Origin: Lindgomyces ingoldianus
Taxonomy: Eukaryota; Ascomycota; Dothideomycetes; Pleosporales; Lindgomycetaceae
Reading direction: 5' to 3'
DNA: 64,000 nucleotides
NCBI RefSeq assembly: GCF_010093535.1
Contig: NW_022985186.1
Location: forward strand, 985,257 to 1,049,256
Positions 35,805 through 46,036 of the stretch are shown in pieces. How positions within the stretch are numbered: the first letter of the stretch is position 1; every line of letters begins with the position of its first letter. A program made the translations under genes and the position numbers. The notes under the pieces are model-generated. The model searched no databases, was not told where the DNA came from, and was given only the letters and a program-made list of their open reading frames with translations.

Positions 35805-36583
35805 ATCAGGGGTGGCTTCAGCGTCCATTCTTGAAGGAGCGGAGACTGTGCTTCGCAATGTTTCAGTATCTAACACGTGAACATGGAGGCTTCTTATATC
35901 GACAATACGTAGTTAACGGCCGTAAATATCTAGTCAAGATATTAACTTTGAGTTTTTCATGTCGGGCTACCCATTCAAGCATACCACCCGATGGTGATTA
36001 CTGTCATACCGCAATGAAGAGCTCACCCGCCAGTTCTGGGGCAGAGGAGATTTCCCACGCTCTTTCAAGCGCTTACAAGTTGCGCCACGGAATATTGCTC
36101 GGGAGCTGAGCCTAGGCAACGCCCGGGGTCGAAACCTTGCCACCTAAATAAGAGAAACATTACACATTTGTCTGTCACAATGCACCGGGATTGTTTGAAC
36201 GGGGGGAAAGGTCAATCAATCTTTTGCATAAATAGGTTAACTTGGCTTGATTATTCTCTGCCTCTTGCCTCCACTACTGCTAACAGCTACCATGCTTCTA
36301 CTTTTTCCTCTCCAGCATTGCTTTCTGCATCTTGTATTCTGCGCTACTCAAACAGTGTCCTTGAATTCCTCAAGGTACTACCTTGCCTAAAGATTTTCGA
36401 GCATGCTATCTTCCACCTAGGTGCTTATTGCTGAGCCCTGCAATGTCTTCTCTTCTGTGTTATAGCTGAGTAATATTCTCCACCAAAATTACCATCTCGC
36501 CCAGCGTTATGCTGCTTACGCCCATATGGTTTCCTGCCCGTAGTTAGGAGATTCCTCGTGTGCAGGTAGTCAATGTAATTGTG
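35805..36583. other. Intergenic, no gene seen
   Basis: Normal composition with short frames only (for example 35831-36109); none shows features of a real gene. Confidence 0.45.
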
Positions 36584-37350
36584 TCAGGCATCCTTTAAAC
36601 GATGATTTTGGGGCGTTATTGGATTGCTCGGAGCTGGGGTCGTCGGTTGTTCGAACCACTCTGTTAAGGGTGTTCTAGCCGTGTCCGAAGGTTCGGCCGA
36701 GGTGGCGTCCCACAATGTCGTTCGATCATACTGAAATACCCAACCCGCTACACGCCAGAGCGCCATGTCCGGTTTAAATAGATATTCACTCCCGACAACC
36801 TGCAATCGTTCACGCCACGCCGGCAGCTCGATCACGGAGATTCCATTGCGCTTCCCCCGCGCTGTTCCCAATTCGAATTTTCGGGCTCATCGAATGGTTC
36901 GAAGTCCACTACTGACGAAAGGCGTCCGTCTAAATCGTCCCCTCTCTTCGATTTGGTCGAGCCGTCTGGCCTGCAAGGAGCCATCTCACCATCCAGATCT
37001 GATACCTAAAATTCGAAGGTGAGGGCGTCATGCTGGGATTCCCTGGTTAAGTTTTTTGTGTCGGTGGTGTTCAACAATTCCCCTCTCCATCCCTAGAATT
37101 TCTTTTTCACCAACCACTGCGTTTCTAAATGCACGATGGTGTTTGCAGTCTAGGTGGGTGACGGATATACCACTCTCGTGCAGGTTTAGGATCTGCTTCG
37201 CCATGATGCCAACTCCCCTCGTGCTAGTTAGGGAAATGGTTCCAATTCTGGCTATATCCGCGATCGGGTTGGTGACCACCTTCGAAGCCTTACCAAACAT
37301 GTTAGCGGAATAAACCAGTGTACCGTTCGCAGGAATTAGAAGCCTTAGAA
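36584..37350 (-). pseudogene. Unrecognised, probably decayed gene (minus strand)
   Basis: On the minus strand, protein-like stretches follow each other in different frames. 37300-37028 carries ISLTSTRGVGIMAKQILNLH and its frame extends upstream to a possible 3' splice site near 37362. About 37010-36850 is an acidic segment (FEPFDEPENSNWEQ). 36871-36584 carries LQVVGSEYLFKPDMALWRVA. In-frame stops and frame changes between them are not all explained by clean introns. I recognise no family. It could be a pseudogene or a multi-exon gene I cannot assemble. Confidence 0.3.
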
Positions 37351-37980
37351 GGTACTAAAGAATATGCTTCCCAGTACCCAAACTGAAGCTACCCATGGAC
37401 TAGAACTGGACATTTGATTCATTGCACTTAGGTCTAATGGCGTTGTTTTGGACAATTTTTAACAGCCCGTATCATCTCATTAGGTGGATCACGTACCTGT
37501 GATTAACTCTAACCCCGAGGCGTCTTTGTTACCATAGTCTCAAAAGCGATTTTCACCCCATTCTTGTTCAGGTCTATAAATTCCGCCACCGATCTGGTCA
37601 TATACTTAATTGCCAGAAGCTGCTAGTTTTTAACCCTCCGACACCGACAGTGACTCAACAGCTGCGCTATTCCCTAAAAAGAGTTCCTTGTATTTCGTAA
37701 CTCTTGCAACCATTGTGGAGTCGGTTCGTCGCAATATGAACGGTGATTTGCCATCACAGGGTCAAAATGAATCCTAGGGATCTATCTTCTGCTCAAGTAA
37801 GTGTGGGAAGGTTCTCAATGATAGTGATTGTCAATTCTCTTTGAATATGAGCTATTGCTACAGCAGTATCAAGAGTATTCGTTAACAGAGTTGGCATATT
37901 CCTATTTAGCATTCGGAATCGAATGATTGGGCGACTACGGAGTATAGGCCCTCATAATAAGCAAACCAATTGAAGGGATA
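37351..37980. other. Intergenic, no gene seen
   Basis: Normal composition, no reading frame of note. It forms the 3' flank of the SDR gene. Confidence 0.45.
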
Positions 37981-38951
37981 TCAGGCCCACCCTACCAGGC
38001 CAGTAACCAAATTATTCCCCGCCAGAATTTTCTCCTTCCTCTCCTTCAGCTCTTCGACATCCCAGTTGGCCCATAAGAACTTGCCTTTCAAGAACTCAGC
38101 CTCCGGGCTGGCTAGCCAGACCATAAAGTGGCCTGGTAGTTCAACTGCAGGCTTATTAGCTCCGGCTATATTCGGTGGAAACACTCACGATCATCTAATG
38201 GCAGGTCTGGAATAGCAAGCAGTCCTGAATTTGTCAACATATCCGTCTTCACAACGCCAGGCTGCACGTTGTAGAACCTAAACGCAGGGTTCTCTTCCTG
38301 TAGCGTCTCAATAACCCGCGCCGTCGCGATCTTAGACCCAGCGTACGCCGAGAAGCCGGGGAGTACGGGGTTGAGGTGGCAGGCACCGGCCGATACATTC
38401 AGGAACACGGCGCTAGGCATTGCCGAGGCGAGAAAGTGTCGCGCGAGAAGGAAGACGCCTTTGACATTGACTTCAAAGGCGCGCCACCAGTCCATGAGGA
38501 CGGGATCTAATTTGGTCTGCTCGGTGGAGCTGTGCCCTGCAGTGGGAGCGGCGGCGGGAATTGGCGCCACTGTTGCTAAATGCCCCGCATTCGCGACAAC
38601 GACGTCGACACCGTCTGGAGCCACTTTCTTCACTTCATAAAAAGCGCGCGCAACGTCAACTTCACAGGATACATCGCCAGTAACGATCGTGATCTTAGTC
38701 GAAGGCCAGGCTGTTTCTGTGGTAGTTGCGACGGTTTGCAGGCTTGTGGCGTTTCGGCCCATGATGACGATATTCTTAGCGCCAGCCTGTGCGAAGGCGG
38801 CGACAATCCCCGTGCCGAGCCCGCGCCCGCCACCACTGATAAAGACGGTCTTGCCGGCTGCGGAGAGCTCGGGCCGTGTTGGCGAGATGGCCGGGTAGCT
38901 TTTGTGGTGGAAGGTGTTGGAGTATTCGATAAATGGAAGTGCTGGCGGCAT
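37981..38951 (-). CDS. Short-chain dehydrogenase/reductase (classical SDR)
   Basis: Two exons (38951-38189 and 38144-37981) with a 44-nt intron (GTGAGT...GCAG) give 308 residues. The Rossmann motif SGGGRGLG (39-46) binds the dinucleotide, followed by a GRN turn (65-67), GDVS (92-95), NAG (121-123), Asn162, Ser187 and the catalytic pair Tyr203 and Lys207 (YAGSK), then a PG motif (231-232). All four residues of the Asn-Ser-Tyr-Lys tetrad are present, so the enzyme should be active as an NAD(P)H-dependent oxidoreductase, probably cytosolic. The Rossmann fingerprint reads SGGGRG rather than TGGGxG. The substrate cannot be inferred, and no biosynthetic core gene lies nearby. Reading on without splicing would lose the last ~50 residues. 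Confidence 0.9.
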
Positions 38952-40106
38952 GGCTGGTAGACTAGGTGAGCGCTTTAGATTGATGGGTGGGATGGTGGAG
39001 GTGCGAATGCATGAACGGAGTTTGTTGAGCCTAACCCTAATCCGTTATCTATGTCTGTCAGACAGAGGGCCGCCTTGATTCGGAGCGGACATAGTGACAG
39101 ATGCAGCCGAGCATAGCCTCGCCGTTAGCCGGCGTTTAATCAAATGGAGGATAAAATCCGTTCGGTGGCGGGAGGTTCGCCGTTGGATCTCAGAGATAAA
39201 TCGGTGATAAGAGCAAGAGCTAGCCCCACCTAGGGGCACAGAACGCTCCTTGAGAGTCACGAAACTGGCCTGACAGGGGTTTAACATCTCTTTCGCTGTA
39301 AAATTCGCAGCCGTCTGGGCGACAAATTTGCCTTACTCTATGATCCTTCTGGCTAATATCCGTGCGATGAAGGTTTTCACTTGACTGCTCTTATTCCCTA
39401 GCGAAGATTACTTTGTTGTTTGTCCTATTTATCTGTGCACGTGCCAAAGGCTTGGCAGTCCAAGCCATGCGCAGAACTTCCAGCTATTAGTAGAAATTCT
39501 CACCAACTCACTTTTTGCAAGGCACAATATAGCCCGAGCACGTCTGAAACGGTCACCTCTCTCGGCCATCATGATCAGAACTCATAGCCACGGCATGCGA
39601 CAAACGGGAAAGCACGATGTAGTCCCTTCCGCTTCGGAAATTTATAGCCACATCGTAAAAGACTTTCGCCGCGTCTCATCTCGCGTCTAGAACATTCTCG
39701 CGTGAATAATCAACAGCGGCTAGAGAGAAGAATTGGAAGCTCTTGACGGTTCCTGTCCCCTATTTTCTCTGCATATAAGTCATCTCTACGATCTTATATC
39801 AAAAGCCTCTAGCCGTAGATAACTTGCAATGCTGCTGTGTCTCTTCACACTTCCACTACGATATTCCTTCACCTCCTCTATTGTTGCAAATAGAGAAGTC
39901 GTGTGAGCATGCAGTTATAGTAGAAGCTAATGAAGTGAAGTGTATTATGTAGTGTCTAAGTGCTCTGTTGCGGAGTATTTATTTACATCCATGACGGCGG
40001 GGGCAGTGAGGGCCATGGCAATGGCCGAGGGGCTATAGTGAAGGTAGTAGGAGCTATAGCAAAGGCAGTCGGGGCCGTCGGGGCCGTTGTGGCACAGGGA
40101 AGGAAG

Positions 40107-40285
40107 ATTTTGTCGCACGTGTCTCACGCGATACCATACCCATGTACGTACTATTCACTTATTAGGGCTAGCTCCTTTCGAGCTCCTTAGACCTTACAAT
40201 ACACTCGTACAATCCACTTTGTTTGGATCTCACTACCTTGTCCACTCGCTTACCATATGACCCCCTCTCAGCTCATGCAAGAGAT
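40107..40285. repeat. Dispersed repeat, non-RIP copy of 16147-16375
   Basis: Same motifs in the same order as the copy at 16147, with CpA and TpG largely intact. The shared part ends near 40285 (CAGCTCATGCAAGAG). Confidence 0.75.
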
Positions 40286-40904
40286 TTCCGTATCAGGAAC
40301 GGGACATCTATCTCTCATACTCCTGCAGCATCCTCAACACACTCTCCATCAAGACGCATATGGGTATTATAATTATTGTGAAGAGGCTCTTCTTCACGCA
40401 GTAGGTGTTAGATTGGTCGATGATTTGACGGGTCGCTCCTCTTCGTTCACCCAATCAATTCCTTCATAGTTAGAAATTATGTATTATTCGAAATTGGACT
40501 GCGCTGTTTGGGGAACAAACCCTTCCAATATGTTGGCACAGCAAGAGCCAAATGGTATCCTAGGTCATGCGACTGGCGCTGGTATGGCGCTGGTATAACA
40601 AAAGACGGATGCGAGAACAGGCTAAAATAGCGAGAGATGGTAAAGATCGTGATGTAGATGGTGAATACGCGCAGGGGTGATACGAATATTGGGGCTATAT
40701 GCTAGCACTTGCTTTGGCGGTAGACCTAGGTGTCGCAAGGTGAGCCTAGATGGAGCTGGTGAGGCTGGTGGAGGGCATATATAGAGGGGCGAGCAGATAA
40801 TTAGGTATTGAGACATGACATAGGTATATTAAGGTGGGTTGTATTGTCTCTAGAGCTTGAGAGAGCTTAGAGGTAAATATATAGTAGCTGGAAGAGCGCT
40901 AGTT

Positions 40905-40975
40905 GTTGCGTTGCTAAAAGGTCGACCCTCTAGCCGGCGCAGCGGAAGGATATATATAGGCCGATAATTGTATGC
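40905..40975. repeat. Dispersed repeat, non-RIP copy of 24595-24690
   Basis: Contains TTGCTAAAAGGTCGACC and GCGCAGCGGAAGGATATATA, matched in RIP-mutated form at 24595-24690. Confidence 0.65.
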
Positions 40976-41528
40976 GATACTAGCCCTAAACAGGAAAATG
41001 TGAGAGGTGAAGAACCCACATTCACCCTAACACATGGTCATGTGAACGAATGTCACATGAGACACTTGGGATTGGATCGTTTCCGCCCATGCCTAACGCT
41101 ACGTATGGCAGCGATTCTTTGGCGGGCCTAGGTACTGCTGCGAACATAGCCTTCTGGCATATGCATATTTCAAGAGCTCTATAGATACAATGAACCGAAG
41201 GCGGCGAGGCCGGTGGTTGTACATGTTACAATTTTGATAGGGAAGGGGGATAGATGCGTGAATAGGCAGACAAAGGGGCGAGACAAATGTTGATTGGTCT
41301 TGTGAAGTTAGGCAAAGCAAGTAGCAGATGCAGGAATATGATTTTTCAGCGCCGGAGTTTGAGATCAAGGATGAAAGGCGAGTGGGAAAGTGAATATGGA
41401 ACTGGAAGGCAATTGGTCCGACCTACGAAATCAGTTGTCCATCCACAAAAGAGATTGACATACGATTGCTGTGGCCTCATGGCAAGGTCTTTCCTCCGCA
41501 CTTCTAAGCCCGGCTATTGAAAGCGACG

Positions 41529-44500
41529 TTAAAACGTAGGGTCTGGGTTGGCGCCTTCGTCGCTGAGCAGCTCAAATATCCCCTTGTGCCCCGCCTCGAC
41601 CGCATAAGACAACGGCGTCCGCCCATTGGCATCCTTGACATTCGCAACGACACCCTTCGCTAGCAGCAGGCTCACCACTTCCTCGTGCCCCTTCTGTGCT
41701 GCCCATGACAGCGGCGTTCTTCCGTACTTATCCTTCAAGTCCGGGTCGACGCCGCCACTCGTAAGTAGCAGCTTGACCACTGCCCCATTCCCGTTCCCTG
41801 CTGCCCACGACAGCGGCGTCTGTCCATATCCAGTATCCTCAGAATCTGGGTCAACGCCGTCTGTCGCAAGCAGCAGTTTGACCACTTCCTCGTTCCCGCT
41901 CTCTGCTGCCCACGATAGCGGCGTCCGTCTGATTACAGTATCCTTGGAATCTGGGTCGACACCGTCCTTCGCAAGCAGGAGTTTGACTACTGCCTCGTGC
42001 CCCTTCTCCGCCGCCAACGATAGCGGCGTTCGTCCGCTTTTAGACTTGGAGTCCGGGTCGACACCGTCCTTCGAAAGCAGCAGCTTGACCATTGTCTCGT
42101 TCCCGTTCTCTGCTGCCCACGACAGTGGCGTCTGTCCATATCCAGCATCCTTGGAGTCCGGGTCAACGCCGTCCTTCGCAAGCAGCAGCTTAACTACCTC
42201 CTCGTTCCCGTTCTCTGTAGCCCACGACAGCGGCGTTCGTCCAATTTTAGATTTATCGTCCGGGTCGACGCCGAGCTTCGCAAGCAACAGCTTGACCACT
42301 GCCTCGTGCCCACCCTGGGCTGCCCACGACAGCGGCGTTCGCCCACTTATAGTATCTCTCGAGTCTGCGTCGATACCGTCCTTCGCAAGCAGCAGTCTCA
42401 CCACCGCCTCGTGCCCTTTCTCTGCTGCCCACAGCAGCGGTGTCCGTCCAAATATACTATCCCTAGAGCCTGTGTCGACACCGTCCTTCGCAAGCAGCAG
42501 CCTAACCACGGCCTCGTACCCCTTCTCTGCCGCCCAAGAGAGAGGCGTTCGTCCACTGTTACACTTGGAATCCGGGTCGACGCTGTTCTTCGCAAGCAGC
42601 AGCTTGACCACCGCTTCGTGACCCTTCTCTGCTGCTAGGGATAGCGGCGTTTGTTCACATATATCCTTGCATTCCGGGTCGACGCCGTCCTTTGCAAGCA
42701 GCAGCTTGACGACTGTTTCGTTCCCTTTCTCTGCTGCCCACGACAGCGGCGTCCGTCCGTGTCCAGTATCCTTGCGGTCTGGGTCGACGTCATCCTTCGC
42801 AAGCAGCAGATTAACCACTGTCTCGTTCCCGCTCTCTGCCGCCCACGATAACGGCGTCCGCCCCATTATATCCTCGGAGTCTGGGTTGACACCGTCCCTC
42901 ACAAGCAGGAGCTTGACGACTGCCTCGTGCCCCTTTTCTGCAGCCCATGACAGCGGCGTTCGTTCACTTTTACACTTAGAGTCTGGGTCGACATCAGACA
43001 CCCCAAGCAACAGCTTGACGACTGCCTCGTTCCCATATTCTGCAGCATACGATAATGGTGTCCGCCTATGAGCATCTTCAACACTTGGGCTATTTCCGTT
43101 GCTGAGTAACACCACCGTTGTGCCCATTAGTCCGAGTAGTGCTGTGAGATGAACTCCTGTCATTCGGTTTGGTGCTCCTTGGCTATTATTTCCGTAGTAT
43201 TTTGAAGCCATCAGTGCCTGGCTACAGGCGCACACCTTAGCGTCACTTTGAAGAAAGTTCAAAACCAACTCTTCTACTTCTATCGAAGCAGCCTGAGCGT
43301 GATGACCCCAGTATCGTGAAGCGTAGTCGTAAAGCGGATTCGACGCTAATCGCGCCTTGAATTGTGTATTTGTTTGGCAAAATCCGTCTTCGAAAGCATC
43401 GAACGCTAGATAGGCAACGCATATCCTTGTGATATCAGCTTCGGCAGTTGGAAACCAAATTTTCTGTTTCCGCTCGAAGTATTCCTGTGTCGTGTAGTGG
43501 ACCAAGCGGATAATGTTGCTTTCTTCATTTACTGTGACCAATCCAGCGCACACGGAAACCATCTCTTCGATCTCTGGGAGATTTTCCTCGTCAAGCTCTG
43601 AAGCACCGATTTCCACGGCAAGGGCGTGTTGAACCTCCAAAGTAGTTAAGGGCCTCTTAGCGCAAGTAATCCACGACAGAACCTGCTTGGCAAGCTTATG
43701 GAAGCCTGGTTTTTGGCTTTCCACTCTCTCCATAGCTTCCTGGTAGGCACAATCTAATGCACCCGATCCCTTTGGAAGATTTTGCAGTGCAATTCTGATG
43801 GCTTTCGGCGTCGTTTTATCAATCAATGAATCTAGATGGAGCTGCGCTAGGAGGAACCTGAATGAAGGTTAGCCAGTGCGGACGATTTAAGCAGCAAGAA
43901 GGCACACACATCCCGTCAGCTGCCTTAATAATCTCAGCTTTAATGGTGTCCGGTAACATACGGCTGCGGAAGACACATGATGATAAGCGAGATATATGGG
44001 CGTCCAAATATATCTCAAGATCTTCACCGCTCGCACGTATCTCTTGTGATGCAGCTCCTTCAAACTCTTTCTCAATTCCAGGTATGAACCGTGAAGTGGC
44101 GAAAAAATTTACCCCAGTCTCAGCTTGGAGATTAAAAATCTCTGAGAGAAACTTCCTGCGGCTTCCATCAGAGGCTTGGCATTCGTCCAGTGCGTCGACG
44201 ATGATGAAAGTTCTAGAGTAGTCCATAACGGCAGAGTGCAAGGCTTTCGAGATTTCTTCAAGTGAGGGGCGGGTTCGTTTCTCCCTGTGGCATTCGTAAA
44301 GACTTTTGATATTCTCAGACGTAAAAGGCCGTTCCTGAACCAACTGCTTCAAGAGACTGGAGAGTAAGTCAATAGGCTTTTGCTCCTGTTGGCTCCGGAA
44401 ATTGCAATAGAGGTAGGCAATGCTGACACTGGGATCGTTTCGAAATTCTGTCCAAAGATGCTCGACAACAATAGAGGTGATCATCGTCTTACCGGATCCC

Positions 44501-45247
44501 GGAATCCCTGGGCAGAAGAGCGTCTTCTTGGCATGCTTAACCCACAGCCGAAATTCCGCAGAATTTAGCAGCCATAGCCCTGTTCCTTGCTGCCGTCTGG
44601 CAATGAAGTCACTCTGTTGAGTAGCGTAGTCGGTCGATGTAAGCCAATCTACGATCATTCGACGCTCGTGATCGTCGTGGTGTCGGTTCAGCCGATCTAC
44701 TCCATCTTTCGTTGCTAATGATATATTGCTGTGTTAAGTCAGCTCCAACTCTAGATTTTATACAGGAAAAATATATTTTGATACCTATTGACTCCCGTAA
44801 GAAATGCATTGAAGCCGACAATATTTAGGGCGATGCGGCTCCGAAAGTGGTCGATTTCCTGCTGGTCGAATTTGATTCTTTCCATGCCCGTCGCAGACTT
44901 CCACTGGTACTGTTAGCACAGAAATCCAGTGGCTGATATGTATTAAGCGTGGCTTCTAGCTCCCTGAGAGCGATACAGCAGCCTCGAGAGATTTCCTCCA
45001 GTCTTTTCTCCTGCTGGCTAGTGAGATCGCGCTGAGGTATGATATCTTCAACATCTCGGAGCACATTTGAAAGGAATCTCACGCTAAGGAATCAAACGGT
45101 AAGCGTCTACCTATTTCCACATCCCAGAACTACCTACTCTTCAGAGATCGCCCTAAACTGTCCCGGAGCATCAACAAACCGTTTTCGGATGTTGTTTGTT
45201 AGCTTGAGAGCAGCGATAAAGTCGCCAACACCGAAGCCGAAACTCAT
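41529..45247 (-). pseudogene. NLR: fungal STAND N-domain, NACHT, 15 near-identical ankyrin repeats; one-base frameshift
   Basis: Exons 45247-45138, 45083-44785, 44728-43910 and 43857-41529; introns are 54, 56 and 52 nt. The start reads MSFGFGVGDFIAALKL, a common start of fungal NACHT-ankyrin proteins with a HeLo-like helical N-domain. NACHT has Walker A GIPGSGKT, Walker B FIIVDALDEC and an FFATSR sensor. Fifteen ~34-residue ankyrin repeats built around RTPLSWAAEKG follow. All splice phases agree except that one A is missing in an A-run at 44879-44881 (exon 2, about codon 104). As read, translation stops at about 44825; with one base more the gene encodes ~1185 residues. This is a pseudogene, a null allele or a sequencing error. 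An internal start (44658) could still give NACHT plus ankyrins. Family role: self/non-self or immune-type sensing (inferred). Confidence 0.85.
41560..43080 (-). repeat. Homogenised ankyrin-repeat DNA, ~102-105 bp period
   Basis: Fifteen repeats encode nearly the same ~34-residue unit, with variation concentrated at a few positions after LLLAKDGVDPDS. The regularity creates long open frames in the other strand and frames. CpA sites are not RIP-mutated. Confidence 0.9.
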
Positions 45248-45350
45248 CGTTACCCCGGAAAGGACGCTGTTAAAGAGGAGGGTGGCTGACGCAGCCTGAA
45301 GAGGACATTGCACTTCAGTCGGATATGACAGCCCTAAGAATCCGCGGAGG

Positions 45351-45980
45351 CTATGGTGGGGCTGGCAGCTTGAGTTTACATCCAAATGACACGTCATGCG
45401 TGGATGCAGAGTGCCTCAGGCTTTTGGGTGGACATAAAAGCCACTGCTCGGCGCAACTGCGGACCCCGCACATCGAAGGTCTGCCTCCGCCTTCCCAAGA
45501 ACCGCCACACTTGATCATTGGCCAATTCCGGTCCGTAGTATTCACGTAATGGCCATCTAAGCATTGCGGTTCTCCGTTCCTGGTCGGCTGGTAGCCGAAC
45601 TCCTCTTCAGGTCTCGCCTGATCCAGCTAGTACAAAATAGCCACATGATCAGGGTACAATTCCATGCAGTGGGGATGCAGCCTGTGGCTGTGCAGAATCC
45701 CGGCAACCTTGTGCTGTGCAAAACCAACTGCATACGCCCCGGTCCCATCCATATCGCACATCAACCACACCGCATATTCCACCAACACTGCGCTCCGTTC
45801 GCTACTTGCCTCCGAAACGATAGTTCGACTAGGGACGTCCAAAAATAACACACCATCCGCTGATGCCTCCTTTCTGATCAGTCGGCGAAGCTGAGAAGCT
45901 GCGGCCGGATTTTGGACGGCAGCCTAGAAGAACTGAAACAGGGCAAGTGATGACGCCGCAAGCTGCTCGGCTATTTAGCA
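45351..45980 (-). pseudogene. Unrecognised reading frame broken by TAG codons (minus strand)
   Basis: Read from about 45980 down to 45351, one minus-strand frame is open except for in-frame stops: TAA near 45973, TAG near 45920 (after LFQFF) and TAG near 45630 (after HVAILY). Both TAG codons sit where CAG (Gln) would fit, a single C-to-T change. The product would include VEYAVWLMCDMDGTGAYAVG and Cys-rich DGHYVNTTDRNWPMIKCGG. I do not recognise the family. It lies directly upstream of the NLR gene and head-to-head with the F-box gene. It could be a decayed gene or a chance frame. Confidence 0.35.
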
Positions 45981-46036
45981 CTCGGAAATACTAATATCGC
46001 ATCGAGTCTCTCTTCATCGCCTTCTACGTCCTCACT

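Larger units (their letters stand above)
38952..41528. other. Intergenic with old repeat fragments
   Basis: About 2.6 kb without a convincing gene between the SDR promoter and the 3' end of the NLR. It holds the dispersed repeats at 40107-40285 and 40905-40975. Short frames are not supported. Confidence 0.5.

Noticed and set aside
38371..38960. Plus-strand frames opposite the SDR gene
   Set aside because: The minus strand carries every SDR motif and a valid intron; the plus frames are shadows.
41626..42621. 331-codon plus-strand frame opposite the NLR
   Set aside because: It is the antisense image of the ankyrin repeats; the 102-105 bp period keeps it open. The minus strand has the real domains and introns.
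44880..44925. A tiny intron to explain the frame change in NLR exon 2
   Set aside because: Possible GT...AG pairs are only 21-42 nt, the donor is weak and the only branch-like site lies at the donor. A one-base deletion restores the family sequence directly.
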